Assembly: GCF_965232925.1 (NCBI RefSeq)
Contig: NZ_CBDDRA010000008.1
Coordinates: 145,356-209,355, forward strand
Direction of reading: 5' to 3'
Source of the DNA: Tumidithrix helvetica
GTDB lineage: Bacteria > Cyanobacteriota > Cyanobacteriia > Pseudanabaenales > Pseudanabaenaceae
DNA length: 64,000 nt
Positions within the stretch are counted from its first letter, which is position 1. Each line of letters begins with the position of its first letter. The position numbers were made by a program, and so were the translations under genes. Under the pieces are notes generated by a model. The model searched no databases. It was not told where the DNA came from and was given only the letters and a program-made list of their open reading frames with translations. Shown piece after piece: positions 19,691 through 30,000 of the stretch.

Positions 19691-20057
19691 AAATATGGAA
19701 AGCTTTACGCCATGCCCACAACACCTAATTTAAACGCATATGTTTAAATGCAAAGACATACCGCTCTAAATCTGTAACTTTTTAGTTCGCTGCCTTAATG
19801 ATGCTTACCTTGTTACAGGTATCTTAACAGCTATAGATAATCAAGTGGTTCTATCAGGGAAAGATATAGACAAGAGCGGTCAGACTCAAACTCTAGTGTA
19901 TTATTTAAGATTTTTAAATTAGCTCTGCTAAAGTGGTTTCCACTACAGACGTAAAGTCAATTCGTTGAGAATAATACAAGCATTCAAGTTAAAAACTTCA
20001 TGTTTGGTAACATTAGATAAAGTGAGAACATTTATTCATAACGCCTCTGAACCAAGC

Positions 20058-21062
20058 ATGATTCCTCAAGACGAAAAAACGAGGGAGTACATTTTAGTTG
20101 TTGACGATACATCCCACAATCTTCGTCTGCTTTCGAGTATGTTGACCCGAAGGGGCTATGAGGTAAGAGGCGTCATTGATGGGCAAATGGCATTAATGGG
20201 CATCCATGCAGAGTTACCCGACTTGATTTTATTGGATATCAACATGCCAAAAATGGACGGCTTTCAAGTGTGCGAACAACTCAAAGCCGATCCTAAAACC
20301 TGCGATATTCCCGTCATTTTTATTAGTGCGCGTGATGAAGTGCTTGATAAAGTGCAGGCTTTTTCAGTCGGGGGCGTAGACTATGTAACCAAGCCGTTTC
20401 AGTTGGCAGAGGTGTTGGCACGGGTAGAAAATCAACTAACCTTACGTCGCCTGCAAAAAAAGCTCCAACAACAAAACGATCAGCTCAGACAAGAAATTCA
20501 AAGTCGATTGTCGGCTGAGGCGGCGCTCCAAAAAGCCAATGAAGAGTTGCAGAATCTAGCAAACTTAGATGGGTTGACCCAGTTAGCCAATCGCAGACGC
20601 TTTGATGAATACCTCAACCTAGAATGGAGTCGTCTCGCCCGCGAACAACTGCCCTTGTCTTTAGTCATGTGTGACATCGACTTTTTTAAGAATTTCAACG
20701 ATACCTACGGGCATTTAGCTGGGGATGATTGCCTGCGAAAAGTTGCTCACATTTTAAAACAATCGGTGCGTCGTCCTGCTGACATGGCGGCTCGTTATGG
20801 TGGTGAAGAGTTTGCCATTTTGCTACCTAATACAGAAATTGAAGGCGCGGCAAATGTAGCAGAGCAAATTCGCGCAAATGTCAAAGATCTAAAGATCGGA
20901 CATGAAGACTCAGATGTAAGTGAATATGTCACGATCAGTGTGGGTGTAGCCAGCCTAATTCCGCTTGTAGAATCCTTATCAACGGTGCTAATTACGGCAG
21001 CAGATTACGCGCTCTATCGTGCCAAAGAATTAGGTCGCGATCGCATGTATAAGATCGGTTAG
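20058..21062 (+). CDS. REC-GGDEF response regulator (putative diguanylate cyclase)
   Basis: From the ATG at 20058 the protein has 334 residues. A receiver domain (about 10-130: ILVVDDT, phospho-acceptor Asp in LILLDINMPKMDG, Lys in YVTKPFQ) is followed by a coiled-coil linker (about 135-170) and a GGDEF domain (about 170-330) with active-site RYGGEEFAILLPN. An inhibitory I-site RxxD (RPAD) lies five residues upstream of GGEEF. It should make cyclic di-GMP when phosphorylated, with product inhibition. An in-frame TTG upstream (19965) would add 31 residues that do not look like the family, so the ATG is preferred. No partner kinase adjoins it. Confidence 0.9.
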   Translation: MIPQDEKTREYILVVDDTSHNLRLLSSMLTRRGYEVRGVIDGQMALMGIHAELPDLILLDINMPKMDGFQVCEQLKADPKTCDIPVIFISARDEVLDKVQAFSVGGVDYVTKPFQLAEVLARVENQLTLRRLQKKLQQQNDQLRQEIQSRLSAEAALQKANEELQNLANLDGLTQLANRRRFDEYLNLEWSRLAREQLPLSLVMCDIDFFKNFNDTYGHLAGDDCLRKVAHILKQSVRRPADMAARYGGEEFAILLPNTEIEGAANVAEQIRANVKDLKIGHEDSDVSEYVTISVGVASLIPLVESLSTVLITAADYALYRAKELGRDRMYKIG

Positions 21063-21178
21063 CCTAAATTAAGGGGTAGAAATTTTATGACCTTGTAATA
21101 AATTTACGATCCTAAACCTTTGGTATTGCAGGGATTCAAAAAGCTAACGGCTAATAGCTAACAGCAAATTAACAAAGT

Positions 21179-22009
21179 CTAAATTTCGTCTTTGCCGCGA
21201 TCGACCCACACAATGGTTCTGGGCTCCACACCATTGCCTTTTAAAATTGCGTTTACGGCATTGCCGTCCGAACCGAGACTCCATTTCTGCATAAACTCCT
21301 CATAGGACATGGTTGCCTCTTTGCCATTGGTATCGGTGTAGTAGATCAAGTGTTGCGCGCGATCGAAACCCGTAAGCGCTACCCAATGTAGGTAGGGGGC
21401 TGTACCAAACAGGGGCACTTTAAAGCTGCCAACTCTAATCAAGCCAATGACAGGTTTACCTGTTTCTAGCAGGCTGAGTAGGGTAGCAAGTTCGACCTTT
21501 CTTGCCAGTTTTACCTTATCGCCTTCCCATCGTTGCATCACCTTTTGCAAGACCTTGGGCGTTGTGCCTGTACGAATATTCACCCAACTGTTATCGAGCG
21601 GATTTTTAATTTGTTCGGGTAGGATAAAGTTTTTTTCGGTGGCAGATCGAACCATGTCGTAATCCACATCATGTCCGTAAAATTTCAGAACTCTTGCTGC
21701 CGAGTTAGGCCCGCAACTCCAACTATCATTTTGACTGCCAGTATCGGGGAGGGTTAGACTGAGTTTTTCGCTATGTTTGAGGCGATCGCTTTCTTGCTGT
21801 GCCATGGCGGTATAGGCGTCTATCAGGGGGCTCAGTGTGGTTTCAGCGATCTCTGTGGTCTTGGCAGCATTTTTACTTAAAGCATTAGAGGGTGAGGAGT
21901 TAGCACTTGAATTTGCAGTGGAAGAGTTTGCTAGGAACCCTGTGAAGGCAGCCGCAAATGCTGAGGCAATGCCCAAACTAATGCCAAAAAAGATCTTTGA
22001 TAACTTCAT
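21179..22009 (-). CDS. C39-like peptidase, secreted
   Basis: 276 residues. Signal peptide or membrane anchor at about 5-27, then a Ser/Ala/Asn-rich linker (28-55), then a papain-like C39-type domain from about residue 85. Catalytic Cys in SWSCGPNSAARVL, His in YLHWVALTGFD, and the assisting Asp/Asn in YYTDTNGK are visible. Such domains cleave or bind peptides in the periplasm; as it lacks an ABC-transporter partner it is not an obvious bacteriocin processor. Divergent from the LivH-type permease gene with only 47 bp between start codons, so the two promoters must overlap. Confidence 0.82.
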   Translation of the reverse strand: MKLSKIFFGISLGIASAFAAAFTGFLANSSTANSSANSSPSNALSKNAAKTTEIAETTLSPLIDAYTAMAQQESDRLKHSEKLSLTLPDTGSQNDSWSCGPNSAARVLKFYGHDVDYDMVRSATEKNFILPEQIKNPLDNSWVNIRTGTTPKVLQKVMQRWEGDKVKLARKVELATLLSLLETGKPVIGLIRVGSFKVPLFGTAPYLHWVALTGFDRAQHLIYYTDTNGKEATMSYEEFMQKWSLGSDGNAVNAILKGNGVEPRTIVWVDRGKDEI

Positions 22010-22056
22010 GCCTGCTTTAATATCCTCTGGTTTCCCTTAGCTGCTTAAATTAAAGA

Positions 22057-23013
22057 ATGGATCTCACCCTATTTTTACAGCAATTTGCCAATGGTCTGTC
22101 AATTGGCAGTGTTTATGCCATCTTTGCCCTTGGTTATACCCTAGTATTCTCGATTTTAGGGATTATCAATTTTGCCCATGGTGCCATTTTTACCCTCGGA
22201 GCCTATTTTACCTATAGTCTCTGTGGGGGCGCATTTAGCTCTAATGGACTGTTAGGCGGCGTTGCTTTACCCCAAGTCTTACATATGCCCTTTGCCCTTG
22301 CCCTGTTTGTCGGCAGCATTCTGGCAGGTTTGGTGGGGGTTTTGGTCGAGCGACTTGCCTTTCGTCCGCTCCGAACCAGACAAGCCGATCCTTTGTTAAC
22401 GCTCGTATCTAGCTTGGGCGTAGCTGTCGTCATTGTGAATCTAATTCAGTATCTTGTCGGCGCTGAAATCTACACATTTCCATCCAATATTTACGGAAAT
22501 TTGCCTGCGGCGGTTAATTTTGGCTCTGTAGCAAAGCCCGTGATGGTTCGCACGGTGCAGATTGTGATTTTCGGCGTATCTATCGTGATTCTGGCGGCAT
22601 TAACCTACGCGATCAATTTCACCAAAATGGGTAAAGCCTTAAAAGCAGTAGCAGAAGATGCGACGACAGCCAGTTTGCTGGGGATTAATACCGATTTTTT
22701 TATTTTGTTAACGTTTTTTCTTTCAGGCTTTTTGGGTGGTGTCGCAGGTACGTTAATCGGCTCTAGTGTGAGTATTGCTGGGCCATATTTTGGCATTGCC
22801 TTTGGTTTAAAAGGACTTGCCGTGATTGTTTTTGGGGGGTTGGGTAATATTCCAGGAGCGGTACTCGGTGGTGTAATCATTGGCTTGGTCGAGGCGTTTG
22901 TGCCATCAGACTTTTCCGCTTACAAAGATGCGGTCGCTTTTGCAATTTTATTTATCATGCTGCTAGTTAGACCGCAGGGCTTATTAGGGCGCACATTCGC
23001 TCAAAAAGTTTAA
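22057..23013 (+). CDS. livH: Branched-chain/neutral amino acid ABC transporter permease (LivH/NatD type)
   Basis: 318 residues, about eight to nine membrane helices. LivH-type signature INFAHGAIFTLGAY near the N-terminus and the ATPase-coupling EAA-like loop ALKAVAEDATTASLLGI are both present. The C-terminus AILFIMLLVRPQGLLGR is typical. It imports neutral or branched-chain amino acids together with a LivM-type permease, two ATPases and a binding protein, none of which is adjacent; cyanobacterial Nat genes are often scattered this way. UrtB (urea) is the main alternative, but this protein lacks the long N-terminal extension of UrtB. A strong inverted repeat follows the gene. Confidence 0.88.
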   Translation: MDLTLFLQQFANGLSIGSVYAIFALGYTLVFSILGIINFAHGAIFTLGAYFTYSLCGGAFSSNGLLGGVALPQVLHMPFALALFVGSILAGLVGVLVERLAFRPLRTRQADPLLTLVSSLGVAVVIVNLIQYLVGAEIYTFPSNIYGNLPAAVNFGSVAKPVMVRTVQIVIFGVSIVILAALTYAINFTKMGKALKAVAEDATTASLLGINTDFFILLTFFLSGFLGGVAGTLIGSSVSIAGPYFGIAFGLKGLAVIVFGGLGNIPGAVLGGVIIGLVEAFVPSDFSAYKDAVAFAILFIMLLVRPQGLLGRTFAQKV

Positions 23014-23115
23014 AGTAATATCGCCAATGTTAAAAAGCCACAATAGCGAAAATCACTAAAAAAGACATTGCTCTACTCGTACCGTTATTAACTAACGCTG
23101 AAGCGATCGCCCGCA

Positions 23116-23157
23116 CAAGTTGAGAAACCGAACGATCGCGATCGCTTTCTCAACTTG
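23116..23157. repeat. Perfect 12-bp inverted repeat
   Basis: CAAGTTGAGAAA and its exact complement are separated by 18 nt containing a HIP1 site. Imperfect pairing extends outward, with another HIP1 octamer on each side. It lies about 100 bp after the livH-type stop and 35 bp before the next ATG, so it could end one transcript or form a leader structure for the next. Confidence 0.5.
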
Positions 23158-23191
23158 CGATCTGTGCGAAGCGATCGCACTAGGAAATCTT

Positions 23192-23800
23192 ATGTCTGAT
23201 TCATTTCTCAAATTTTGGTCTGGATGGCGATTTTTGCCGCTTTGGATTGTTGCGACCAGCCTTGGTTTTGCGATCGGGGGGCCTGTAAGTTCTATGGTGC
23301 CTGAATATGTTAGCGGCGATATGGGAAATATTCTAGGCTATGGAGTTATGAGTTTGGCGATCGCCTTGCCGCAGTGGTTAATTCTCCGAGGCAGAATCCG
23401 TCGTGCTTATTGGTGGTTGCTCGTCACGCCCCTCGGCGGTCTGGTGGGAGGTCCAGTCAGTATTAGCATCGCTTGGAATCTCAGTATTACCTTTGGCGAT
23501 GCCGTGGATCTATTCACGATCTTTGCGGTTTTGCGTGGCACAACCACAGGACTCGCGCAGTGGATTTTTTTGAGAACGCAAATCCCCCAAGCGGGTTGGT
23601 GGGTAATCGCTACCTCGTTTGCTTGGTATGTAAGTCTCACAATTGGCTTCAATCTTGCGAGGAAGGTAATATTTATCACGCCTAGCACCATCCTTGGGAT
23701 TTGCTACGGCACGATTTCGGGGATTGTGATGTTCGTCCTTTTGCGAAAGATGAAGTTCGATCTAGATCAATCCATCACGAGTTCTGCTAAACCTAAATAG
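23192..23800 (+). CDS. Hypothetical membrane protein with internal repeats
   Basis: 202 residues from the ATG at 23192, preceded by AGGAAA. About six hydrophobic helices. Two repeats of a Gln-Trp motif (LPQWLILRGRIRRAYWW and AQWIFLRTQIPQAGWW) suggest internal duplication; cyanobacterial families with these Q-W-leader motifs are common but of unknown function. A TTG-initiated form 24 codons longer would start inside the hairpin at 23116 and is unlikely. The 3' end overlaps that of sfsA by 34 bp on the opposite strand. Confidence 0.7.
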   Translation: MSDSFLKFWSGWRFLPLWIVATSLGFAIGGPVSSMVPEYVSGDMGNILGYGVMSLAIALPQWLILRGRIRRAYWWLLVTPLGGLVGGPVSISIAWNLSITFGDAVDLFTIFAVLRGTTTGLAQWIFLRTQIPQAGWWVIATSFAWYVSLTIGFNLARKVIFITPSTILGICYGTISGIVMFVLLRKMKFDLDQSITSSAKPK

Positions 23801-24516
23801 GTAACGACTTCGGGGGTTACATTAAACCGACAGGGCAAAACTTTGACTCCAGACGCGATCGCATCTCTAAGCAGTCTTCCATATTCAGGGTCAGCAGCAT
23901 CGCCACTTTTAAACTGGTCGCAATCGCCACGATTGATAAAATAGACAATCGCAGCAAGGGAATCCCCATTCACCACGGACATGAGTTCTCTTAGGTGTTT
24001 TTGCCCCCTCGTCGTTACCGTATCTGGGAATAGGGCGATGTTGCGATCGCACCAAGTTGTATTTTTGATTTCCACATAGGTTCTTTGCTTTTGGGAATCA
24101 GTTTGAGCGTTTAAGAGCGGCTCGCGATCGAGTAAGTAGTCGATACGACTCTTTTCTTCGCCATAGACAACTTCTGGTTGAAAGGAGTCATAGGGCTCTA
24201 GCTCAGGTAGCAAGCGGTTTTCTAGCATATAGCCGATCGCTTTATTGGGAAGGCTCGTATTAATTCCCGCCCAAACCCCATCGATGTGAATCATTTCCCA
24301 ACTGTAGGCGAGCTTGCGCTTAGGACTGGGATTGTAAGACACAGCCACCTGTGCGCCGATCGTACACACGCCTGTCATCGGGCCAGTATTGGCACAATGG
24401 GCGACGATCGTCGCTCCAGTGTCTAGCTCGATATCGGCAAAGAAGCGTTTGTATCGCTTGACAAGCCTACCGAGCAGCAGATCGGGATAGGTGTGAACGG
24501 TGGGATGATTTGGCAT
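23767..24516 (-). CDS. sfsA: SfsA, sugar fermentation stimulation / nuclease-like protein
   Basis: 249 residues from the ATG at 24516, matching the family length. N-terminal OB-like part (LLGRLVKRYKRFFADIEL, HCANTGPMTGV) and C-terminal PD-(D/E)xK-like nuclease core with ESRIDYLL-type Asp (SRIDYLLD), EIKNTTW and FPDTVTTRGQKHLREL all fit. The family binds DNA, and some members have nuclease activity; physiological role uncertain. An upstream in-frame ATG would add 24 residues; the shorter form begins where the family normally begins. Convergent overlap of 34 bp with the preceding membrane-protein gene. Confidence 0.92.
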   Translation of the reverse strand: MPNHPTVHTYPDLLLGRLVKRYKRFFADIELDTGATIVAHCANTGPMTGVCTIGAQVAVSYNPSPKRKLAYSWEMIHIDGVWAGINTSLPNKAIGYMLENRLLPELEPYDSFQPEVVYGEEKSRIDYLLDREPLLNAQTDSQKQRTYVEIKNTTWCDRNIALFPDTVTTRGQKHLRELMSVVNGDSLAAIVYFINRGDCDQFKSGDAADPEYGRLLRDAIASGVKVLPCRFNVTPEVVTYLGLAELVMD

Positions 24517-24639
24517 AGGTAGGTTTAGCAGCGATCGAGATTTTACTCCAAATTGAGATAGCGATCGCGGATTTTGCGATATTGTCATTGCAAAGCATCG
24601 GACTGAACGTGCAGTTCTGCACCAATATCAAAGTTCTCA

Positions 24640-24984
24640 CTACTCCTCAAGAGAAGGTTCCGTTGATGAATTTGCTGTCCCGAAGTGTGTATTCGCATAG
24701 TCAATCAAATGGGGACGTAGAACATTTGTGGTTGTGACTCCAAAAATTCCGCCGCCCAGACCACCACCGATCGCACCGCCAATTGCGGCACTGACTACTG
24801 AGTTGCCCACATTAAATAACTTTGTGCACACAGCGACAAGAAGACCTAACGAAACTAGGCTTGCCCATATCTGCCAATGTTTGAAAGCATATTTTTTGTA
24901 ACAAAACTGCCATGCTTGCTTTTTCTGCTCTGGCGTTAGGCTTGCAAGCTCAGGGATTTGATTGATGGACCAATAAAATTGCAT
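24640..24984 (-). CDS. Hypothetical small membrane protein with Gly-rich helix
   Basis: 114 residues. N-terminal amphipathic section (YWSINQIPELASLTPEQK), then two hydrophobic segments: about 38-56 and a glycine-zipper-like AAIGGAIGGGLGGGIFG at about 66-82. Proteins starting with this YWSI..IPEL pattern occur widely in bacteria with no known role. The glycine spacing would favour tight helix packing or oligomerisation. It lies 51 bp beyond a stretch upstream of sfsA on the same strand and may form a unit with it. Confidence 0.65.
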   Translation of the reverse strand: MQFYWSINQIPELASLTPEQKKQAWQFCYKKYAFKHWQIWASLVSLGLLVAVCTKLFNVGNSVVSAAIGGAIGGGLGGGIFGVTTTNVLRPHLIDYANTHFGTANSSTEPSLEE

Positions 24985-25383
24985 AAGTTTTCCTATGTTT
25001 ATATTTTGCGCTTGGAGTACAGGTTCTCATTAAAAACATACAACCATAGCAAGAGAAGCCTATTTTGGTTTCAGAATTTGCAACGATTTTATAGGGCTAT
25101 AGCCCATTGCCAATCAAGATAATAACCGATCCCAATTTCTCTTAAATTTGCGACAGATCGGATTTTGTGTCCCGCGCAGAGCGCGGTCTTTTCAAAAAAT
25201 GATGCGTTGTATCTTTTTTTAAAAATGGTATGACAAGTAAGAGGGATGGCTAAACAGAAATCATTCTTCAGGAATGGAGTCAGAACATTAACAAATCTCT
25301 TGTAAAAATCAGGGTGATTCAGTTAACCTATCTGGAGTCTCAGATCCAAATAATTAAGCCAAATTGTAAGGTAGTAAGAAAAT
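24985..25383. other. 399-bp intergenic region upstream of murE
   Basis: Holds a 12-bp palindrome GGGCTATAGCCC (about 25094-25105), the dispersed repeat copy B (25131-25237), and AT-rich sequence expected to carry the murE promoter. No ORF seen. Confidence 0.5.
25131..25237. repeat. Dispersed repeat, copy B
   Basis: Aligns with copy A at 19611-19690: shared blocks are CCCAATTTC, TTAAATTTGCGACAG, GATTTTGTGTCCCGC, and AAAAATGGTATGACAAG, with about 30 bp extra before the last block. It contains an internal GCGC-rich dyad (CCGCGCAGAGCGCGG). Upstream of murE. Confidence 0.5.
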
Positions 25384-26886
25384 ATGCAGAAGCTAAGCGA
25401 TCTGCTCAAGCAAGCAGGGTATACCTCTCAAAATCCCGAACTAGATACCTCGATCGTTCAGCGGCTAACTACTGACTCTAGAGATTGTCGGGCGGGGGAT
25501 TTATTTATTGGGATGCCAGGGACTCAGGTAGATGGCAGTAAGTTTGCCGCACAGGCTCTGGCAAATGGGGCGATCGCAGCAGTAATCTCAGATAGCGCTG
25601 AATTGCCTGCCGACCCTTCAAGCCTAATTGTGGTTGAGGATGTCGTGGTTGCCTGTGCCAAATTGGCTGAGGCATTTTATGGCTATCCTGCTCAAACCAT
25701 GCAATTGGTGGGCGTGACAGGGACAAATGGAAAAACCACCACTACGCACCTAATTGAATTTCTTCTGTCCGCCCAATTTCCCACGGCTTTATTTGGCACG
25801 CTTTATGCCAGATGGCAAGGTCATGTCAAGGTTTCGGCGCACACCACACCCTTTGCGATCGACCTGCAATCTCTGCTCAAACAGGCGGCTGACGGCGGTT
25901 GCCAAGTAGCGGTCATGGAGATTAGCTCCCACGCCCTTGCCCAGAAACGCGCCTTGGGCTGTCCCTTTGAAGTCGCCGTGTTTACCAATCTTACCCAAGA
26001 TCACCTCGACTATCACCGCGATCTAGAGGACTATTTTGTCACCAAAGCCCTGCTATTTCAGGCTGACTACCTAAAAGGTAGAGCCATAATCAACCTTGAC
26101 GATGCCTTTGGCGAGAGACTGGTGGGAATGGTGCAGTCTTCACCTGTATGGACCTATAGCCTCACCAATCCGCAAGCTGACTTTTACACAGAAAACCTTA
26201 CCTATGGGGCGAATGGGGTTACGGGGACATTGCATACCCCACTGGGGGCGATCGCTTTAAAATCATCGCTAGTCGGTAGCTTTAATGTGGCGAATGCGAT
26301 CGCCGCGATCGCCACCGCAGTACATCTGGGCGTTAGCCTCGAAGCGATCGCGCTCCAATTGCCCGAGTTTCAAAGTGTACCTGGGCGGGTCGAACGGGTA
26401 CAGGTGAGCGATCGGCAAGACGTTACGGTGGTGGTGGACTATGCCCATACCCCCGATAGCCTAGAAAATCTGCTCAAGGCAATGCGTCCGTTTACGCAAC
26501 GAGAACTGATCTGCATGTTTGGTTGTGGCGGCGATCGCGACCGCACTAAACGTCCTCTGATGGGAGGTATTGCCGCAAGGTTAGCCGACCGCATTTATGT
26601 CACCTCTGATAACCCACGCACTGAAGATCCCAAGAGAATACTGGCTGACATTATGGTGGGGGTTAATGCCGCGATCGCCGAGAAATCGGACGCTAACGCA
26701 GTGGTTATCGAGGGGGATCGGCGCAAATGCATTCAAATGGCGATCGCGCAGGCTCAATCGGGCGATACAATTTTGCTCGCAGGTAAAGGACATGAAGATT
26801 ATCAGATTCTCGGTAAAGAGAAAATCCATTTTGACGACCGAGAGGAAGCCCAAGCAGCACTTCAAATGCGGTTGAGTTCGCAGTAG
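25384..26886 (+). CDS. murE: UDP-MurNAc-tripeptide synthetase MurE
   Basis: 500 residues, usual length. Adds meso-diaminopimelate to UDP-MurNAc-L-Ala-D-Glu in the cytoplasm. Mur-ligase N-terminal domain (about 20-100), central ATPase with P-loop GVTGTNGKTTTTHL (about 112-125), ISSHAL and NLTQDHLDYH metal/substrate loops, and C-terminal domain with the meso-DAP specificity motif DNPRTEDP (about 411-418). The motif indicates ordinary Gram-negative-type peptidoglycan rather than Lys. Appears monocistronic; an inverted repeat follows. Confidence 0.97.
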   Translation: MQKLSDLLKQAGYTSQNPELDTSIVQRLTTDSRDCRAGDLFIGMPGTQVDGSKFAAQALANGAIAAVISDSAELPADPSSLIVVEDVVVACAKLAEAFYGYPAQTMQLVGVTGTNGKTTTTHLIEFLLSAQFPTALFGTLYARWQGHVKVSAHTTPFAIDLQSLLKQAADGGCQVAVMEISSHALAQKRALGCPFEVAVFTNLTQDHLDYHRDLEDYFVTKALLFQADYLKGRAIINLDDAFGERLVGMVQSSPVWTYSLTNPQADFYTENLTYGANGVTGTLHTPLGAIALKSSLVGSFNVANAIAAIATAVHLGVSLEAIALQLPEFQSVPGRVERVQVSDRQDVTVVVDYAHTPDSLENLLKAMRPFTQRELICMFGCGGDRDRTKRPLMGGIAARLADRIYVTSDNPRTEDPKRILADIMVGVNAAIAEKSDANAVVIEGDRRKCIQMAIAQAQSGDTILLAGKGHEDYQILGKEKIHFDDREEAQAALQMRLSSQ

Positions 26887-26904
26887 CAGCATTCTCATTT
26901 GTCG

Positions 26905-26962
26905 CCCATGCATCAAACTATTTGGGTAAAAATGGTATATTCAACCTAGTTTGGTGCATGGG
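26905..26962. repeat. 15-bp inverted repeat between murE and cyaC
   Basis: CCCATGCATCAAACT and AGTTTGGTGCATGGG pair at 14 of 15 positions (the last as G-U) across a 28-nt loop. Starts 19 bp after the murE stop, so it may help end murE transcription or act in the cyaC leader; no U-tract follows. Confidence 0.45.
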
Positions 26963-27017
26963 AACCGACGCTGATTGATGCGACTCGCATCCCATGCTTT
27001 AGTGGTAGGAAAGTTGT

Positions 27018-30000
27018 TTGATGCGGCAGGATGCGCCCCGAAGGGAATCGCCAACAAGTAGCAAGCCAAAACTTCTGGTTATCGACGATGAACCCGATAA
27101 CTTAGATCTGCTTTATCGCACGTTTTACCGAGAATACAAGGTTTTACGCGCTCAAAGTGGCCTTGAGGCGATCGCCTTGCTAGAGCGGGAAGGCGAAGTG
27201 GCTGTAATCATCTCCGATCAGCGCATGCCTGTGATGAGTGGAACCGAGTTCCTCAGTCAAATGGCAATCCAGTATCCCGACACGATGCGGATTATCCTGA
27301 CAGCCTATACGGACATCGAAGATCTGGTAGAGGCAATTAACTCCAGTCGCGTTTTTAAATATGTTACTAAGCCTTGGGAAGAAGACGACCTTAAAAACGT
27401 CGTCAAGCAAGCGCTAGAGACCCATTATCTGTTGAAAAATCGTACAGGCGAACTGCGCCGCAGCCTACGACAAGAGACCCTTCTGAATGCGATCGCCTAT
27501 TCCATCAATGGTTCCTCCAATTATCGGGATATTTTGGAATCGGTGGTGGAAATTATCGGTCGCAATTTCGAGGTGACTTGCTGCATTGTCTCACCTTTCC
27601 AAGATGATAAAATCACAGAAAATTCCTTCTTATATCTCTCTGAAGCTTATCTCATATCGAATGCAGAAGTTGATTCAGTATCCCATGAGAATTTTCAGGT
27701 ACTGGCACAAACTCTGGTAGAAACGAGAAAAATTCAAATTATTAACGATGTCAGCACGGACGAACGCATTAAAGGTCAGTCAGTTTTTGCAGCGTTGAAT
27801 GTTAAGTCTTCTCTGCTCGTGCCTTTGATCGTGCAACAAGAGTTAATCGCCGTCATGGCATTACATCAATGCGACATGATGCGAACTTGGACAGAGGATG
27901 AAGTTGAGTTAATCAATTTAGCTTCCGACCAGGCAGCTCTTGCTCTCTCGCAAGCACTGGCCTACGAACAGGTTCAAGCCCTCGCCAAACGGGAAGCACT
28001 CGTCAATACAATTACCACGGCAATTCGTTCCAGCCTCGACCCTCAGGATATTTTTGCCGCAATTACACAACAGTTAGGGCAAGCCTTACAGAGCGATGGC
28101 TGCGCTTTATCCCTATGGACAGAAGAGGATGAGTACGTACATTGTGTGGGTTTACACATTCGCGATCGCCAAGAGACCAAGCGCGAGGAAGCTAAAGGAA
28201 AGCCCCAAGCTCCCATAACCAATGCTGTCAAGGATCTAATGGATGGGTATCGGTTAGAAAACCCCCAAATATCCCAATCTAAGGTTCGCATTGATGGAAA
28301 TCCAGTCCTGCTGCAACTCATTACGACTAAACTTCCCGTCATTGTTGACGATCTGACCCAGCAACCGCAACTCAATCATGTTGACCTTCCCTTACAAGCT
28401 TCCGCGCGATCGCTATTAATTGTGCCCCTGATCTCCGATGGTAAAATTATCGGTAGTATTTCACTGCGTCAGATCGATCGGCCGCGCCATTGGCAAACGT
28501 CTGAAGTCACGTTGGCTCAGGCTGTGGCATCTCAAGCAGCGATCGCCGTGCAACAGGCTCGTCTCTATCAAAAGACCCGCGAACAAGCACAGCAGTTAAT
28601 TGAGAGCGATCGCCAAAAAACAGAATTCTTTCAAAATATCTCTCACGAGTTTCGTACCCCTTTGACCCTGACGATTGGGCCGTTGGAATCGGCGATCGCG
28701 AAGAATCAGACCTTAACCTACGACCAATCTGTGATTGCCTTGCGCAACTGTCGCCGCCTCTTGCGTTTGGTCAATCAGTTACTCGATCTGCAACGACTGG
28801 ATGCAGGCAAGATGCAATCTTGTTTCCGCCCCTGTGACTTGACACAATTTGCTATGCATACCCTCGAAGCATTTCAGGCTTACTGCGACAAGAAAAATCT
28901 GCGACTTTTTACCCAGTTCGATCTATGTCCGCAGGTCTATTTGGATCTAGAGAAGTTTGACAAGGTGATCTATAACCTCCTGTCAAATGCGATGAAATTC
29001 ACGCCCAGTGGCGGTAGTATCACTGTACGGTTGCAATCCGCAGGCGATCGCTGTCTGCTCAGTGTCGAAGATACGGGCATTGGGATTCGCACCGATCAGA
29101 TTCCTTTTCTATTCGAGCGGTTTCGGCAGGCCGAAGGTTCTATCAGTCGCAGCTATGAGGGTAGCGGACTAGGACTATCTCTAGTAAAGGAATTGGTGGA
29201 ATTACATAGTGGAGAGGTTATTGTGGACTCCATCTATGGTAAAGGCACAAAGTTCACAATTTCTTTGCCCATAGGCGACGCTCACCTTCCGCCTAAACAG
29301 GTCATGCATACCCCTGTTGACGTCCAGCTCTCAAGAACCGATGTCGAACTAGCGGGCATCGAAACCGATCTCGACTCGGAAATCGACGTTGAGAGTTCCA
29401 TCATTGCTGAAGAAAATGCTCAAAGCACAAGGATGCTTTTGGATGCCAGCAACAAGCGCAGGATTGAAGGGGATGCCAGCGAAAACCTTACTACAGAGAC
29501 GAATATCAATCAAATTCTGATCGTGGATGACAATGCCGACTTGCGGGGCTATCTGCGTTCTATTCTCTTGCAAGCGGGCTATCAAGTGATCTCTGCCCGT
29601 AATGGCTCAGAGGGTTTCCATCAAGCCCAAAAATTTAAACCCGATCTGATTGTCACAGATTTGATGATGCCGCAGGTGTCAGGCTTAGATCTGATTCGCC
29701 TCATCCGTGAAGATGCGATGCTTGCAAGTACGCCGATGATTCTGCTAACAGCCAAAATCGATGAGGAAACGAGAATTGAAGGCACGGAAACGGGTGCTGA
29801 TGCCTATCTAGCCAAGCCCTTTAACAATCGCGAACTCTTAGCGGAAGTTCGGAATCTGTTAGCCCTGAAGCTAAGCGAACAAAGGGTAAAGCAACTGAAT
29901 CAATATCTGACGGAATCAGTGCTCAAGCGATTTTTGCCGCCTCTGATGGTACAAAAAGCCGCAGAAGGACAACTATCTCTCGATTTACGTCCCGAGCCTC

